The notes: a model not told the origin generated them from the letters alone. A stretch of 64,000 nucleotides of DNA from Promicromonospora iranensis (GCF_028994775.1 NZ_JAJQMN010000008.1:186001-250000); one strand, 5' to 3'; shown: positions 8,532 through 17,632, counted from the stretch's first letter. A program made the numbers and translations.

Positions 8532-9740
8532 TCACAGGCCGGACGTCGCCCAGCGCAGGTACATCAGCTCGGTCCGCGCTCGTCGGCCGACGCGGCGCAC
8601 GGCGGCGCCGACCCGCGGTACGGGGGAACGTCCGGGCCGCTCGGCACGCTCGGCCCGGTCCATGACACGTCGGGTCGAACGCCAGGCCTTCGATGTCGGC
8701 CACACGTCGGTCGCGAAGCCCAGGTACTCGTCCGGCGGCTCGCGCCGGTCGGCCGCCGCCGCCGCGTACCGCAGCGCGTCCCGGGCCAGCGCCACCCGCG
8801 CGCGGTCGTGCAGGCCGGTCCGTTCGGGCAGCAGGTCCGCGACGTTGACGAACAGCCGGTCGTACGCGTCGGCGCGGGCGCGCAGGTCCAGCAGTGCCCC
8901 GGACCCCTCGTTGACGCTCAGGCTGGCCGCGTGCTCGCGGTGCAGGGCCTGGTCGGCTCCGCCCACGTACGCCACGTCGCTGACGGCGGCGAGCCGCAGC
9001 CACATCTCCACGTCCATCGTGAAGCGGAGCGCCGGGTCCAGCGCCCCGATCTCCTTGAGCAGGGCGGACCGCATGACCACCTCGGGTGACGTGATGCAGC
9101 TGACCCCCGTGCGGCACCGCTCGGCCAGCCACTTCTGGCCGCTCCAGATCGTCCAGGACAGCTCGCCGAGCGCGGGCTCGGGAACCGTCCCGTCGTCGAA
9201 ATGGTGCGGATGGCCGTAGACCAGGCCCACCTCGGGGTACCGCTCCAGGATGGCGGCCGCCCGGGCGAGCGCGCCGGGCGGCAGCATGTCGTCGGCGTCC
9301 AGCCGCACGACGAGATCACCGGTGCTCACCGCCCAGCCCTTGTTGAAGGATGCGACCTGACCGACGTTGTACCTGTTCGCGACGACGCGCACCGCCGGGT
9401 GCCGCTCCGCCAGCTCGCGGGCGACCGCCAGGCTGTCGTCCGTCGAGGCGTCGTCGACGATGATCACCTCGACGTCCACATCCGCCTGGGTGACCAGGCT
9501 CTCGACGGTCTGCGGCAGGAACCGGCCGTAGCCGAAGCACGGCACCACGACCGAGACCAGTGGCCTGGCGACCGGGGCCGACGGTGCCCGCCGCCGGACC
9601 GCCCGGGGCGCCAGCGGCGACCGGACCCAGCCCGCGAGCCACGGGACCAGCCTGCCACCGACGGTCGGCCCGCCCGTGGCGTGCCGGTCCACCCAGGCGC
9701 GCCAGGCCGTGGCCGCTCCGTCGAGCACCCCGCTGCTCAC
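8532..9740 (-). CDS. glycosyltransferase family 2
   Basis: 402 residues. The GTG at 9740 overlaps the stop of the aminotransferase gene (GTGA), which decides the start. After a 60-residue N-terminal extension come VSVVVPCFGYGRFLPQTVESL, VIIVDDASTDDS and VVRLDADDMLPPGAL, a complete GT-A family 2 core with the DxD at about residue 147. A later GALDPALRFTMDVEMWLRLA resembles the acceptor-site region of chondroitin- and hyaluronan-type and other GT2 enzymes. It lies between a sugar aminotransferase and the WsaF-like gene in the coupled EPS operon. Sugar specificity is unknown. Confidence 0.87.
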   Translation of the reverse strand: MSSGVLDGAATAWRAWVDRHATGGPTVGGRLVPWLAGWVRSPLAPRAVRRRAPSAPVARPLVSVVVPCFGYGRFLPQTVESLVTQADVDVEVIIVDDASTDDSLAVARELAERHPAVRVVANRYNVGQVASFNKGWAVSTGDLVVRLDADDMLPPGALARAAAILERYPEVGLVYGHPHHFDDGTVPEPALGELSWTIWSGQKWLAERCRTGVSCITSPEVVMRSALLKEIGALDPALRFTMDVEMWLRLAAVSDVAYVGGADQALHREHAASLSVNEGSGALLDLRARADAYDRLFVNVADLLPERTGLHDRARVALARDALRYAAAAADRREPPDEYLGFATDVWPTSKAWRSTRRVMDRAERAERPGRSPVPRVGAAVRRVGRRARTELMYLRWATSGL

Positions 9741-10918
9741 GGGATCACCGCGGCGGGTGCGGCCTCGCCCGCCACCGCGGTGCGGAGGGCCCGGACGACG
9801 TGCTCCTGCTGTGCCTCCGTGATACCGGGGAACATGGGCAGCGACAGGATCCGCGCGGCGTGGGCCTCGGCACGGGGCGCGATCCCCGGGCGGAGGCCGA
9901 GGTGGGCCGTGGCCGGCAGCAGGTGGACCGGTGCCGGGTAGTGGATGCCGTGCCCGATCCCCGCGGCGGAGAGCGCTGCCGACACGGCCGGGCGGTCGGG
10001 CACCTGCACCACGTACAGGTGCCACACGTGGGTGGCGCCGGGCAGCTCGCGCGGCGCCACGAGCTCCGGGACGTCCGCGAACGCCTCGGCCAGCAGCGCC
10101 CCGTACCGGGCGGCCGCTGCCGACCGCTGGGCGTTCCACGCGTCCAACCGGGTGAGCTTCACGGACAGGACGGCGGCCTGCAGGGCGTCGAGCCGGGAGT
10201 TGGTCCCGACCTCCAGGTGCTCGTACCGGTCGACACCACCGTGGTTGCGCAGGCGGCGTGCCCGCTGGTCGATGTCGTCGGACGAGGTCAGGATGGCGCC
10301 CCCGTCGCCGAACGCGCCCAGGTTCTTGCCGGGATAGAAGCTGGTGGCCGCCACGTCACCCGCGCCGCCCGAGCGCAGGCCGTCACGGCCGGCGCCCTGG
10401 GACTGCGCGGCGTCCTCGACCAGGAGGACGTCCGGGCCCACCACCTCGCGCAGCCGCGCCACCGGCGCCATCTGCCCGTAGAGGTGGACGGCGACGACCG
10501 CACGGGTCCGGGGCGTCAGGCGCTCGGCCACGTCCTGCGGATCCAGCAGGTAGTCGTCGTCGACGTCGGCGGGCACGAGGGTGGCGCCGCAGCGCAGCAC
10601 CGCCTCCGCCGTGGCGAAGAACGTGTTGGCCGGGACGATCACCTCGTCGCCGGCGCCGATCCCCGCAGCCTGCAGGCCGATCTCGAGTGCGTCGGTGCCG
10701 TTGCCGACGCCGACGGCGTGCCGCGCCCCCGAGTAGGCGGCGAACTCGCTCTCGAAGCGGTCGACCTCCGGCCCCAGGACGAACCCCGACGTGCGCAGGA
10801 TCCGGTCCCAGCGCTCGCGGACCTCCGGTTCGACCTCGGCGGTCTGGGCACCGAGGTCCAGGAACGGCACCGGCGGCCGAGGTGGCGCGGTGGGAGTGCT
10901 GGTCAGGGTCTCGGTCAT
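9737..10918 (-). CDS. DegT/DnrJ/EryC1/StrS aminotransferase (second copy)
   Basis: 393 residues, ATG at 10918 overlapping the flippase stop (ATGA). It is a PLP-dependent sugar aminotransferase: PFLDLGAQ at the N-terminus, GNGTDALEIGL (phosphate-binding region), LVEDAAQSQGA (Asp that contacts the pyridine nitrogen) and SFYPGKNLGAFGDGG with the Schiff-base lysine near residue 198. The family converts keto-sugar nucleotides into amino sugars with glutamate as amino donor. Two members in one operon suggest two amino groups or two different amino sugars in the polymer. It is more like the WecE/FdtB/QdtB branch than the copy at 14294-15448, judged by eye. Confidence 0.9.
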   Translation of the reverse strand: MTETLTSTPTAPPRPPVPFLDLGAQTAEVEPEVRERWDRILRTSGFVLGPEVDRFESEFAAYSGARHAVGVGNGTDALEIGLQAAGIGAGDEVIVPANTFFATAEAVLRCGATLVPADVDDDYLLDPQDVAERLTPRTRAVVAVHLYGQMAPVARLREVVGPDVLLVEDAAQSQGAGRDGLRSGGAGDVAATSFYPGKNLGAFGDGGAILTSSDDIDQRARRLRNHGGVDRYEHLEVGTNSRLDALQAAVLSVKLTRLDAWNAQRSAAAARYGALLAEAFADVPELVAPRELPGATHVWHLYVVQVPDRPAVSAALSAAGIGHGIHYPAPVHLLPATAHLGLRPGIAPRAEAHAARILSLPMFPGITEAQQEHVVRALRTAVAGEAAPAAVIP

Positions 10919-12468
10919 GGGGTCGTTCCTCTCGGTCGGCCGGACGGGGCGACAGGTGCCCCGGCCGTCTCCGGCGGTTCGGTAGGCAGAGCGGGGTCCG
11001 GTTCGGGACCGTCGGGGGTGTCGGGGCCGTCAGGGGTGTCAGGGCCGTCGAGGGTGACGCGGACGGCCCGCCAGCGCGGGAGCACCCAGGCGAGCGTGGT
11101 GGCCGTGTAGACGCCGAGGGTCGCCACCCCGCCGAACAGGCCGCCCCACAGCGGGTCGCCCACCCGGTCCGCGACGAACACACCCGCGAGGACGGCGCAC
11201 ACGGCCGCGCCGCCCGGCACGGCAAGCGTGCGGGCGAGCGCGGCCACCTCGTCCCGGGACCTGCGTAGCAGCACCAGGTAGGCGGGCACCAGCACGGTGA
11301 CGGCGACGACGGCCTGCGCGACGCCGACGCCGAGGCTCCCGCCGAGCCGGGCACCCACGACGACGGCCGGGACCAGGGCGACCAGCCAGACGATCTGCAC
11401 CACGAGCACGCCGCGGGAGCGGCCGAGCGCGTACAGGTAGCCGGCGAGGACGTCCGCGACCACGCGCACGGCGCCGACCACGGCGAGCGGCACCAGGATC
11501 TGGGCCGCCGGCTCCCAGCGGGCCCCGTACACGAGCACCACCACCGGGTGGGCGAGCGAGGCGAGCATCGCCGCCGCGGCGGCGACCGCCCACCACACCG
11601 GTGCGAGCAGCGGGACGAGTGCGGCGCGGGCACGCTCCCGCACCTGGGAGAACGCGGGCAGCGTCACCGATCGCAGCGCCTGCCCCACGAGGGTCATGGG
11701 CCAGGTCGAGATGTTTGCGGCGAGCACGTAGTACCCGAGCTCGACGGCGCCCGCGACGTTCCCGAGCACGACGCGGTCGACCGAGAGCAGCACCCAGGAG
11801 AGCAGGTTCGCCGCGGCGACGGGCAGACCGAACGCCAGCACGGACCGCGCGACCGCGCGGTCCCAGGAGAGCCGCAGGCCGGTCCGGGCGAGCCAGAACT
11901 GCATGGCGACGCCGCATGCCTGGCCGGCCACCCGGCCCACGGCCAGGCCGACCAGGCCGTGGCCGAACGCCGCCAGCACCAGCGTCACCGCCGCGCCGAC
12001 ACCGAAGTCGACGGCGTTGGACCGGAACAGGCCGCGCTGGTCGAGCCGGCGCTGGAGGGTGGCGAACGGCACGACGCCCACACCGGCGAGCAGGAACGTA
12101 CCCGCGAGGATGGCGATGGGCCCGGCCGCTCCGGGCCCGCCCATCGCGCTGGCGAGTGCGGGCGCGGACAGCGCGGTGACCACGGCGAGGACGGTCCCGG
12201 TCGCGAGCCCGAGCACGGCTACCGGGCCGGTGCGCCGGGCGAAGTCGGGGCTGCGGACCAGGTCGGCGCTCAGCCCGAGGTCCGCGAGGGCCATGACGAC
12301 GCTCTGCACCGTCAGGGCGATCGCGTACAGGCCGAACTCCTCCGGCGACACGATCCGCGCGATGACGACCCCGAGGCCGAGGTTGCCCAGGCGCACGACC
12401 AGCGTGCCGGTGGTGCTCCAGCGCAGAGCCCGCCCGACCCGGCCGCTCAACGCCTGTCCGTCAGCCAT
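10915..12468 (-). CDS. Wzx-type oligosaccharide flippase
   Basis: 517 residues. The ATG at 12468 lies eight bases inside the upstream GT4 gene. Twelve or more hydrophobic helices begin after GRALRWSTTGTLVVRLGNLGLGVVIARIVSPEEFGLYA, the usual opening of the polysaccharide transporter (RfbX/Wzx) family of the MOP superfamily. It should move the undecaprenyl-linked repeat unit across the membrane. The last 45 residues are a hydrophilic, Pro/Asp-rich tail with a short tandem repeat (DGPDTP, nucleotides about 10990-11050) that does not belong to the usual fold. It is coupled to the second aminotransferase gene downstream. Confidence 0.9.
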   Translation of the reverse strand: MADGQALSGRVGRALRWSTTGTLVVRLGNLGLGVVIARIVSPEEFGLYAIALTVQSVVMALADLGLSADLVRSPDFARRTGPVAVLGLATGTVLAVVTALSAPALASAMGGPGAAGPIAILAGTFLLAGVGVVPFATLQRRLDQRGLFRSNAVDFGVGAAVTLVLAAFGHGLVGLAVGRVAGQACGVAMQFWLARTGLRLSWDRAVARSVLAFGLPVAAANLLSWVLLSVDRVVLGNVAGAVELGYYVLAANISTWPMTLVGQALRSVTLPAFSQVRERARAALVPLLAPVWWAVAAAAAMLASLAHPVVVLVYGARWEPAAQILVPLAVVGAVRVVADVLAGYLYALGRSRGVLVVQIVWLVALVPAVVVGARLGGSLGVGVAQAVVAVTVLVPAYLVLLRRSRDEVAALARTLAVPGGAAVCAVLAGVFVADRVGDPLWGGLFGGVATLGVYTATTLAWVLPRWRAVRVTLDGPDTPDGPDTPDGPEPDPALPTEPPETAGAPVAPSGRPRGTTP

Positions 12469-13639
12469 GTGCGGGCCTCTCGCGCAGGAGGCCGCGCGCG
12501 GTGTCGCGCGCGACGACGGCGGCCGTCCGGGCGAGCGAGGGTGCCGAGCGGCGTCCCGCGGACAGGGCGTCGCGGTAGACCTGCTCCAGGCGAGCGGCCG
12601 ACGAGGCCAGGGAAAAGCGCTCCGTGACGATCCGCTGCCCGAACGTGCCGAGGGTCGCGCGCCGTACGGGCTTGCGGACCAGCGGCTCCAGCGCGTCGGA
12701 CAGCGCGGACGCTCCCCGGCCGCCGGACCCGTACCAGCCCTGTTCCAGGAACATCTCGAGGCTCTGCTCGTCGAGACGACGCCAGAAGCCGCGTTCGCCC
12801 TGGACCACCACCGGCTTGCTGAACGCCATCCCCTTGAGCACCGAGCTGCCCATCCCCAGCACGACGTCGGCGGCGTCGTACGCCGGGCGCGGGTCGTCCA
12901 GCGCACCGGTGACGATGACGGCGCGCCGTCCGACCGCCGTGTTGATCTGTCGGGCCCGCGCGGCGACGTCCTCGTAGCGCGGGCCGTCGCCCACCACGAG
13001 CAGGGTCAGCGCGCTGCACCAGCCCGCGCGCTCGACCAGGGACATCGCCTCCAGCACGCCGGCTGTCTTGTCCAGATCGTCGGACATCCGGCACACCACG
13101 GACAGCACCACGTCCTCCGGACCGAACCCCCAGCGGTCGCGCGCCGTGGCGCCACCGGCGCTCCCCGGCGCGTTCGCCACGGTGTCGATCGGCGGCTCCA
13201 TGAGCCGCACGTCCCGATGCCGTACCGCGGCCTCCTGCGCGAGCCGGCGGGTACCCACGATCAGTGGGACATGCCGGGGGATGTAGCCCGACACGTACAT
13301 CGACAGGGTGGTGACCACGGCCGGTGTGCCGAGCAGCAGGTGAGGCCCGAGGGCGACGTCGATCGCCGGGCCCCACTCGTAGGCGTGCACCACGTCGGCG
13401 CCCAGCCGGCGCACCGCCGAGACGGCGTGCGCCATGTTCCGGGGCGACGGCCAGGTCAGGTGTGTCGGTAGCGTCTCCAGGTCCAGACCGAACCCGCGGG
13501 CGACGTCCCACAGCGCCCCGCCGGGGGGCGCGAGGACGACCACCTCGTGCCCGCGGGCCACCGTCTCGCGCGCGAGCTCCAGCGCGTTGAGCTGGCTCCC
13601 GCCGATCTCCATGTGGTGCACGTAGACGACGATCTTCAT
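12461..13639 (-). CDS. glycosyltransferase family 4
   Basis: 392 residues, ATG at 13639 overlapping the acetyltransferase stop (ATGA). The GT-B fold is visible: MKIVVYVHHMEIGGSQLNALELA at the start (Gly-rich acceptor-side loop), then LSVVCRMSDDLDKTAGVLEAM, LLVVGDGPRYEDVAARA and VIVTGALDDPRPAYDAADVVLGMGSSVLKGMAFSKPVVV-type donor-side sequence in the C-terminal half. The EX7E motif is partly altered: the segment reads GMGSSVLKGMAFSKPV where many family members have E-x-F-G-hydrophobic-x-x-x-E. It acts in the cytoplasm on the lipid-linked oligosaccharide. It is fifth in the long EPS operon. Confidence 0.87.
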   Translation of the reverse strand: MKIVVYVHHMEIGGSQLNALELARETVARGHEVVVLAPPGGALWDVARGFGLDLETLPTHLTWPSPRNMAHAVSAVRRLGADVVHAYEWGPAIDVALGPHLLLGTPAVVTTLSMYVSGYIPRHVPLIVGTRRLAQEAAVRHRDVRLMEPPIDTVANAPGSAGGATARDRWGFGPEDVVLSVVCRMSDDLDKTAGVLEAMSLVERAGWCSALTLLVVGDGPRYEDVAARARQINTAVGRRAVIVTGALDDPRPAYDAADVVLGMGSSVLKGMAFSKPVVVQGERGFWRRLDEQSLEMFLEQGWYGSGGRGASALSDALEPLVRKPVRRATLGTFGQRIVTERFSLASSAARLEQVYRDALSAGRRSAPSLARTAAVVARDTARGLLRERPAHG

Positions 13640-14292
13640 CGCGGGCTCCCGACGGGAGGACGAGGGGCCAGGACCCGGGCAGGCACACCGGCCCACGTCT
13701 CGCCGTCCGGCACGTCGCCGAGCACGACGGACCCCATGCCCACCACCGCTCCCGCGCCGATCCGCACGCCGGGTCGCACGGCGGCGTTCATGCCGAGATA
13801 GGCGGCCCGGCCGACGTGCACCCCGCCACCGAGCGACACGCCTGCGGCGAGCGTGGCGAAGTCCGCCACGACGCAGTCGTGGGTCACCGTCACCCCCGGC
13901 ATCGCGATCACGTGGGCACCGAGACGGGCGTCGGCGGTGATGGCCACACCGGCCAGCAGGACCGATCCGGCGCCGACGGGGCACCCGGCGGGATTCCGTA
14001 CCGACGGGTCGACGACCGTCGCGTACCGCGACCCCGGCCCGAGCCGGGCGTGCACTGCCGCACGGGACGCGCTCGGCCCGACGCACAGCAGCAGGTCCGC
14101 CTCGGGGTACGCCGCGGCGGAGGCGACCGGGCCCAGCACCGGTACGCCGCCGATGTCGGGCGGCAGGTCGGCGTGCTGGTCGTCGAGGACACCGAGCACG
14201 GGACGACCTGCCTCGGCCGCCAGAGGGATCACCTCGCGAGCCAGCCCGCTCGCACCCACAAGCAGCAGCGGCCCGCCCCAGGTCGCCGCCAT
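13636..14292 (-). CDS. NeuD/PglD-like sugar O/N-acetyltransferase
   Basis: 218 residues. Residues 1-100 form a small Rossmann-like domain (LLLVGASGLAREVIPLA, LLLCVGPSASR) and residues 100-210 a left-handed beta-helix of hexapeptide repeats (VGAGSVLLAGVAITADARLGAHVIAMPG, then HDCVVADFATLAAGVSLGG). The His of THDC near residue 138 corresponds to the catalytic base of PglD-type enzymes. Such enzymes acetylate an amino sugar nucleotide, often directly after a DegT aminotransferase, and here that aminotransferase gene ends one base upstream. So this gene and its neighbour probably make one N-acetylated amino sugar. Start at 14292 is well placed for coupled translation. Confidence 0.88.
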   Translation of the reverse strand: MAATWGGPLLLVGASGLAREVIPLAAEAGRPVLGVLDDQHADLPPDIGGVPVLGPVASAAAYPEADLLLCVGPSASRAAVHARLGPGSRYATVVDPSVRNPAGCPVGAGSVLLAGVAITADARLGAHVIAMPGVTVTHDCVVADFATLAAGVSLGGGVHVGRAAYLGMNAAVRPGVRIGAGAVVGMGSVVLGDVPDGETWAGVPARVLAPRPPVGSPR

Positions 14293-14293
14293 C

Positions 14294-15448
14294 TCACGGG
14301 CTCCCGTGGTTGCGGACCACGTGGACCACGCGGTCCAGGTCGGAGTCCGTCATCTGGTGGAACAGCGGGAGGATCAGGGTGCGCGCCGTGAGCCGCTCGG
14401 TCACCGGCAGCGGCTCGTGCTCCCGTGCGGCGTGCGCAGGGTGCAGGTGTGCCGCCATGATGCCGCGCCGTGCGGAGACGCCCGCCGAGGCGAGGGACAG
14501 GAGCAGCCCCTCGCGGTCCGTGCCATATCCAGGCAGGACCTCCAGCCACAGCGACTGGACGTTGCTCGTGCCCCAGGTGGGGTCGTCGACGAGCCGGACG
14601 CCCGCTACGTCCGAGAGCTCGTCCCGGTAGCGGGCGGCGATCTGCCGCCGCCGGGCGACGATGGCGGGAAGGCGGCCGAGCTGCACCAGGCCGACGGCGG
14701 CCTGGAGGTCGGTCATCCGGAAGTTGAACCCGACCTCCTCGTACTCCTCCGGCGGCGAGACGAGAGACGCGTGGCGGTCCGCCGCGGAGACGCTCATCGC
14801 GTGCTCACGGAGGCGCCGCGCGCGGTCCGCCCACTCCGGGCGGCTCGTGGTGAGCATGCCGCCCTCGCCGGTGGTGAGGATCTTGCGGGGGTGGAAGGAC
14901 CAAGCGGTGATCTCCGCGCCCGCCCCGACCGGACGGCCCTGGTAGGTCGAGCCGGCGCCGCATGCGGCGTCCTCGATCACCACGATGCCGAGCGGGTCGC
15001 ACAGCTCCCGGATCGGGGCGAGGTCGACCGGCATACCGGCCTGGTCCACCGCGATCACCGCGCGGGTGGCCGGCGTGAGCGCCGCCGCGACGGTCGCCGC
15101 GGTGACGTTGCCCGTCGTCACGTCCACGTCGGCGAACACCGGCCGGGCTCCGACGTAGGTGGGTGCGTTCGCCGTGGCGACGAACGAGAAGGACGGCACC
15201 ACGACGTCGTCGCCCTGGCCGATGCCCGCGACGACCAGGGCCAGGTGCAGCGCCGTCGTGCAGCTCGATGTCGCGACGGCGGCTCGTGCGTCCATGGCGC
15301 TCGCGAACGCGGTCTCGAACGCCGCGACCCGAGGCCCCTGCGCGACCCAGCCCGACTCGATCACCTCTGTGACCGCCGCGATCTCCTCCGCGCCGAGCCA
15401 CGGCTTCATGACGTCCACCCGGGCGAGGCCCGTTTCCGCCGCGGTCAT
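14294..15448 (-). CDS. DegT/DnrJ/EryC1/StrS sugar aminotransferase
   Basis: 384 residues, ATG at 15448 overlapping the epimerase stop (ATGA). PLP-fold family motifs: MKPWLGAEEIAAVTEVIESGWVAQGP at the N-terminus, SSCTTALHLAL, VVIEDAACGAGS (Asp to PLP) and SFHPRKILTTGEGG with the PLP lysine near residue 188. The HPRK-TTGEGG form is common in enzymes that make 4-amino sugars in glycan loci. With the NeuD-like acetyltransferase one base downstream and the epimerase/dehydrogenase pair upstream it forms a sugar-nucleotide module. Which keto-sugar it uses cannot be read from sequence. Confidence 0.9.
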   Translation of the reverse strand: MTAAETGLARVDVMKPWLGAEEIAAVTEVIESGWVAQGPRVAAFETAFASAMDARAAVATSSCTTALHLALVVAGIGQGDDVVVPSFSFVATANAPTYVGARPVFADVDVTTGNVTAATVAAALTPATRAVIAVDQAGMPVDLAPIRELCDPLGIVVIEDAACGAGSTYQGRPVGAGAEITAWSFHPRKILTTGEGGMLTTSRPEWADRARRLREHAMSVSAADRHASLVSPPEEYEEVGFNFRMTDLQAAVGLVQLGRLPAIVARRRQIAARYRDELSDVAGVRLVDDPTWGTSNVQSLWLEVLPGYGTDREGLLLSLASAGVSARRGIMAAHLHPAHAAREHEPLPVTERLTARTLILPLFHQMTDSDLDRVVHVVRNHGSP

Positions 15449-16479
15449 CCGGTCACCTCGACGGTCTCCGAGGCGACCCAGTTACGGTCCTCGATCCGGC
15501 TCAGCATCGTCTCCGGGCTCTCCGGCCGGCCGCGGAACCACTCGACGAGCTCGGCGACGCCCTCCTCGAAGGTGGTGCGGGGCGTGAACCCGGTCAGCTC
15601 GTGGACCAGCGTGTTGTCCACCAGGAGGCGTCGGACGTCGCCAGGCCGGGCCTCCAGCCGGACCGGCTCGAGGTCCGGTCGGCCGACGAGCCGGGACACG
15701 GTGGCCACCAGGTCGTTGATCGTGAGCTCGGCGCCCGAGCCGACGTTGACGGTGCGTCCGACGGCGGCGTCGCACCCCGCGATGTCGGCCAGCGCTCGCG
15801 CGGTGTCCGTGACGTGGAGGAAGTCGCGCGTCTGCTCGCCGTCCCCGTAGACGAACCCCGGCAGGCCGCACAGCGCCCGCACGATCGTGCGGGGCAGGAC
15901 CTCGCCGCTGTCGCCCTCGAAGTGGCTGCGCGGCCCGAAGGTGTTGAAGGGCCGCACGACGACGACCGGCATGTCGTGGGTGCGGAACGCGGCGCGTGCG
16001 TACGCCTCGCCCGCGAGCTTCGAGCCGCCGTAGACCGTCTCCGGCCAGGTGGGGTGCTTCTCGTCCATCGGGGCGTACTGCGCGGTGCCGAACACCTCGC
16101 TGGAGCTCACGTGGACGAACCGCCGGACGCCGGCCGAGCGCGCACGCTCCAGCAGCTCCAGCGTGGCCGTCGCGTTGACCTCGTGGTTCTCCCGCGGGTC
16201 GTGCAGGCTGTGTCGCACACCGAGGCAGGCGAGGTGGAAGACGACGTCCGCCCCGTCGACCAGGTCGAGGGCCTGCACGCTCCGGACGTCCTCGGTGACG
16301 AGCCGCAGCCGCGGGTCGTCCGCCAGGTGCTCCAGGTTCTCCCGCCGCCCGTTGACCAGTGAGTCGACGACGGTGACCGACGCCGCGCCCCGGCGCAGCA
16401 CGAGCTCGTCGACCAGGTGGCTGCCGATGAACCCCGCGCCGCCGGTGACCAGGATGTTCGTGCCGTGCAGCGCGCTCAT
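15445..16479 (-). CDS. NAD-dependent epimerase/dehydratase
   Basis: 344 residues, ATG at 16479 overlapping the stop of the Gfo/Idh gene (ATGA). It is an extended short-chain dehydrogenase: NAD-binding TGGAGFIGSHLVDEL at residues 11-25, HVSSSEVFGTAQYAP with the catalytic Ser, and YGGSKLAGE with the Tyr/Lys pair near residue 150. RPFNTFGPR and DFLHVTDTARAL are typical of UDP-glucose 4-epimerase-like and WbpP/TviC-like enzymes acting on nucleotide sugars. It probably supplies an epimerised or dehydrated intermediate for the aminotransferases in the operon. Epimerase versus 4,6-dehydratase cannot be decided by eye. Confidence 0.88.
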   Translation of the reverse strand: MSALHGTNILVTGGAGFIGSHLVDELVLRRGAASVTVVDSLVNGRRENLEHLADDPRLRLVTEDVRSVQALDLVDGADVVFHLACLGVRHSLHDPRENHEVNATATLELLERARSAGVRRFVHVSSSEVFGTAQYAPMDEKHPTWPETVYGGSKLAGEAYARAAFRTHDMPVVVVRPFNTFGPRSHFEGDSGEVLPRTIVRALCGLPGFVYGDGEQTRDFLHVTDTARALADIAGCDAAVGRTVNVGSGAELTINDLVATVSRLVGRPDLEPVRLEARPGDVRRLLVDNTLVHELTGFTPRTTFEEGVAELVEWFRGRPESPETMLSRIEDRNWVASETVEVTG

Positions 16480-17570
16480 GCCGCACCTCCTGCGACGAGC
16501 TCGCCGGTGAGCGCCGGCTCGGGAGCCGTGCCCGCTCGGACCAGCGATACGCCTCCACCGGTGGCGAGGCTGCGGTCGGCCGCCTCCAGGACGTCGAGCA
16601 CCCGGAGTCCCGCCGCACCGTCCGTCAGCGGCGGGCGCGTCCCGTGGATCGCCGCGGCGAGCTCGCTCACCATGGATCCGAGGGCCTCGCGCTCCTCCAG
16701 CGCGGGGGACCAGGTGTCGCCCAGGCGGTAGGAGATGGTGGCGGCCCGGCGCTCCAGGCTGTCGAGCGCCTGGGTCTCGAGGTCGACGCCCCGGTCGTAG
16801 ACGCTGATGCGCTGCTGCGGGTTCAGGTCGTCCCACACGAGCGTGCGGCGCGACCCCCCGATCGTCATCCGGCGAACCTTGGTGGGGCTGAGCCAGTTCA
16901 CGTGCACGCTCGCCACGGCGCCGCCCGGGAGGGGCAGCACCAGGTAGCCCACGCAGGACTTGCCCGCACCGATCGGGTCGGCGCCGTGCGCTGCCACCGA
17001 CTTCGGCTGCAGCCCGCCCGGCAGGACGAAGTCGATGATCGACAGGTCGTGCGGCGCCAGGTCCCAGAACACGTCCACGTCGGGCTGGACCAGGCCGAGG
17101 TTGATCCGCACCGAGTCGATGTACAGGATCTCGCCCAGGTCACCGTCAGCCACCATCTCGCGGATCTTCCGGGCCGCCGGCGTGTAGCAGTAGGTGTGGT
17201 CGGTCATGAGCACGAGGCCTCGCGCCTGTGCCTCGGCGACCATCTCCGCGGCCGCCGAAGCACGGTCGGCGATCGGCTTCTCGACGACCACGTGCTTGCC
17301 GGCGCGCAGCGCCTCCAGGGCGATCGCGTGATGCGTCCCGGCGGGCGTGGCGATGGCCACGGCGTCGATGTCGTCCCGGGCGAGCAGCGTGGTGAGCGAC
17401 GTCTCGACCTCGGCTCCGCCGTGCGCGTTCGCGACGCGGGCGGCGCGGTCCGCGTCGAGGTCGCACACCGCCGCCAGCTCCCAGCGGTTTGATGCCGCGA
17501 AGTTGCGTGCCAGGTTGGGGCCCCAGTAGCCGGCGCCCACGACGGCCGCCCGCAAGATCTTTTGGTCCAT
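16476..17570 (-). CDS. Gfo/Idh/MocA family oxidoreductase
   Basis: 364 residues; the ATG at 17570 is preceded by GAAGAAGG and starts MDQKILRAAVVGAGYWGPNLARNF, the NAD(P)-binding motif of the family. EKPIADRA near residue 97 carries the conserved EKP lysine. C-terminal alpha/beta domain follows, with WDLAPHDLSIIDF holding the expected His/Asp pair. Members in EPS loci (WbpB/WlbA-like) oxidise C3 of UDP-sugar acids before transamination; a DegT aminotransferase two genes down fits that idea, but no UDP-GlcNAc 6-dehydrogenase is visible here. First gene of the long EPS operon. Confidence 0.88.
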   Translation of the reverse strand: MDQKILRAAVVGAGYWGPNLARNFAASNRWELAAVCDLDADRAARVANAHGGAEVETSLTTLLARDDIDAVAIATPAGTHHAIALEALRAGKHVVVEKPIADRASAAAEMVAEAQARGLVLMTDHTYCYTPAARKIREMVADGDLGEILYIDSVRINLGLVQPDVDVFWDLAPHDLSIIDFVLPGGLQPKSVAAHGADPIGAGKSCVGYLVLPLPGGAVASVHVNWLSPTKVRRMTIGGSRRTLVWDDLNPQQRISVYDRGVDLETQALDSLERRAATISYRLGDTWSPALEEREALGSMVSELAAAIHGTRPPLTDGAAGLRVLDVLEAADRSLATGGGVSLVRAGTAPEPALTGELVAGGAA

Positions 17571-17603
17571 GCTGCCTTCTTCCGGTATCAGCTCGGATCG
17601 GCC

Positions 17604-17632
17604 CGGATAGTTGCCTTCCTGGCTCCGATCAA
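17604..17632 (-). promoter_or_regulatory. candidate promoter of the long EPS operon
   Basis: On the minus strand TTGATC (17632-17627) and TATCCG (17609-17604) are separated by exactly 17 bases, a reasonable housekeeping-type -35/-10 pair for a GC-rich actinobacterium. Transcription would start near 17597, about 27 bases upstream of the Gfo/Idh start with its GAAGAAGG ribosome site. It is the only intergenic stretch from which the nine coupled genes down to 7298 can be driven. Confidence 0.45.
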
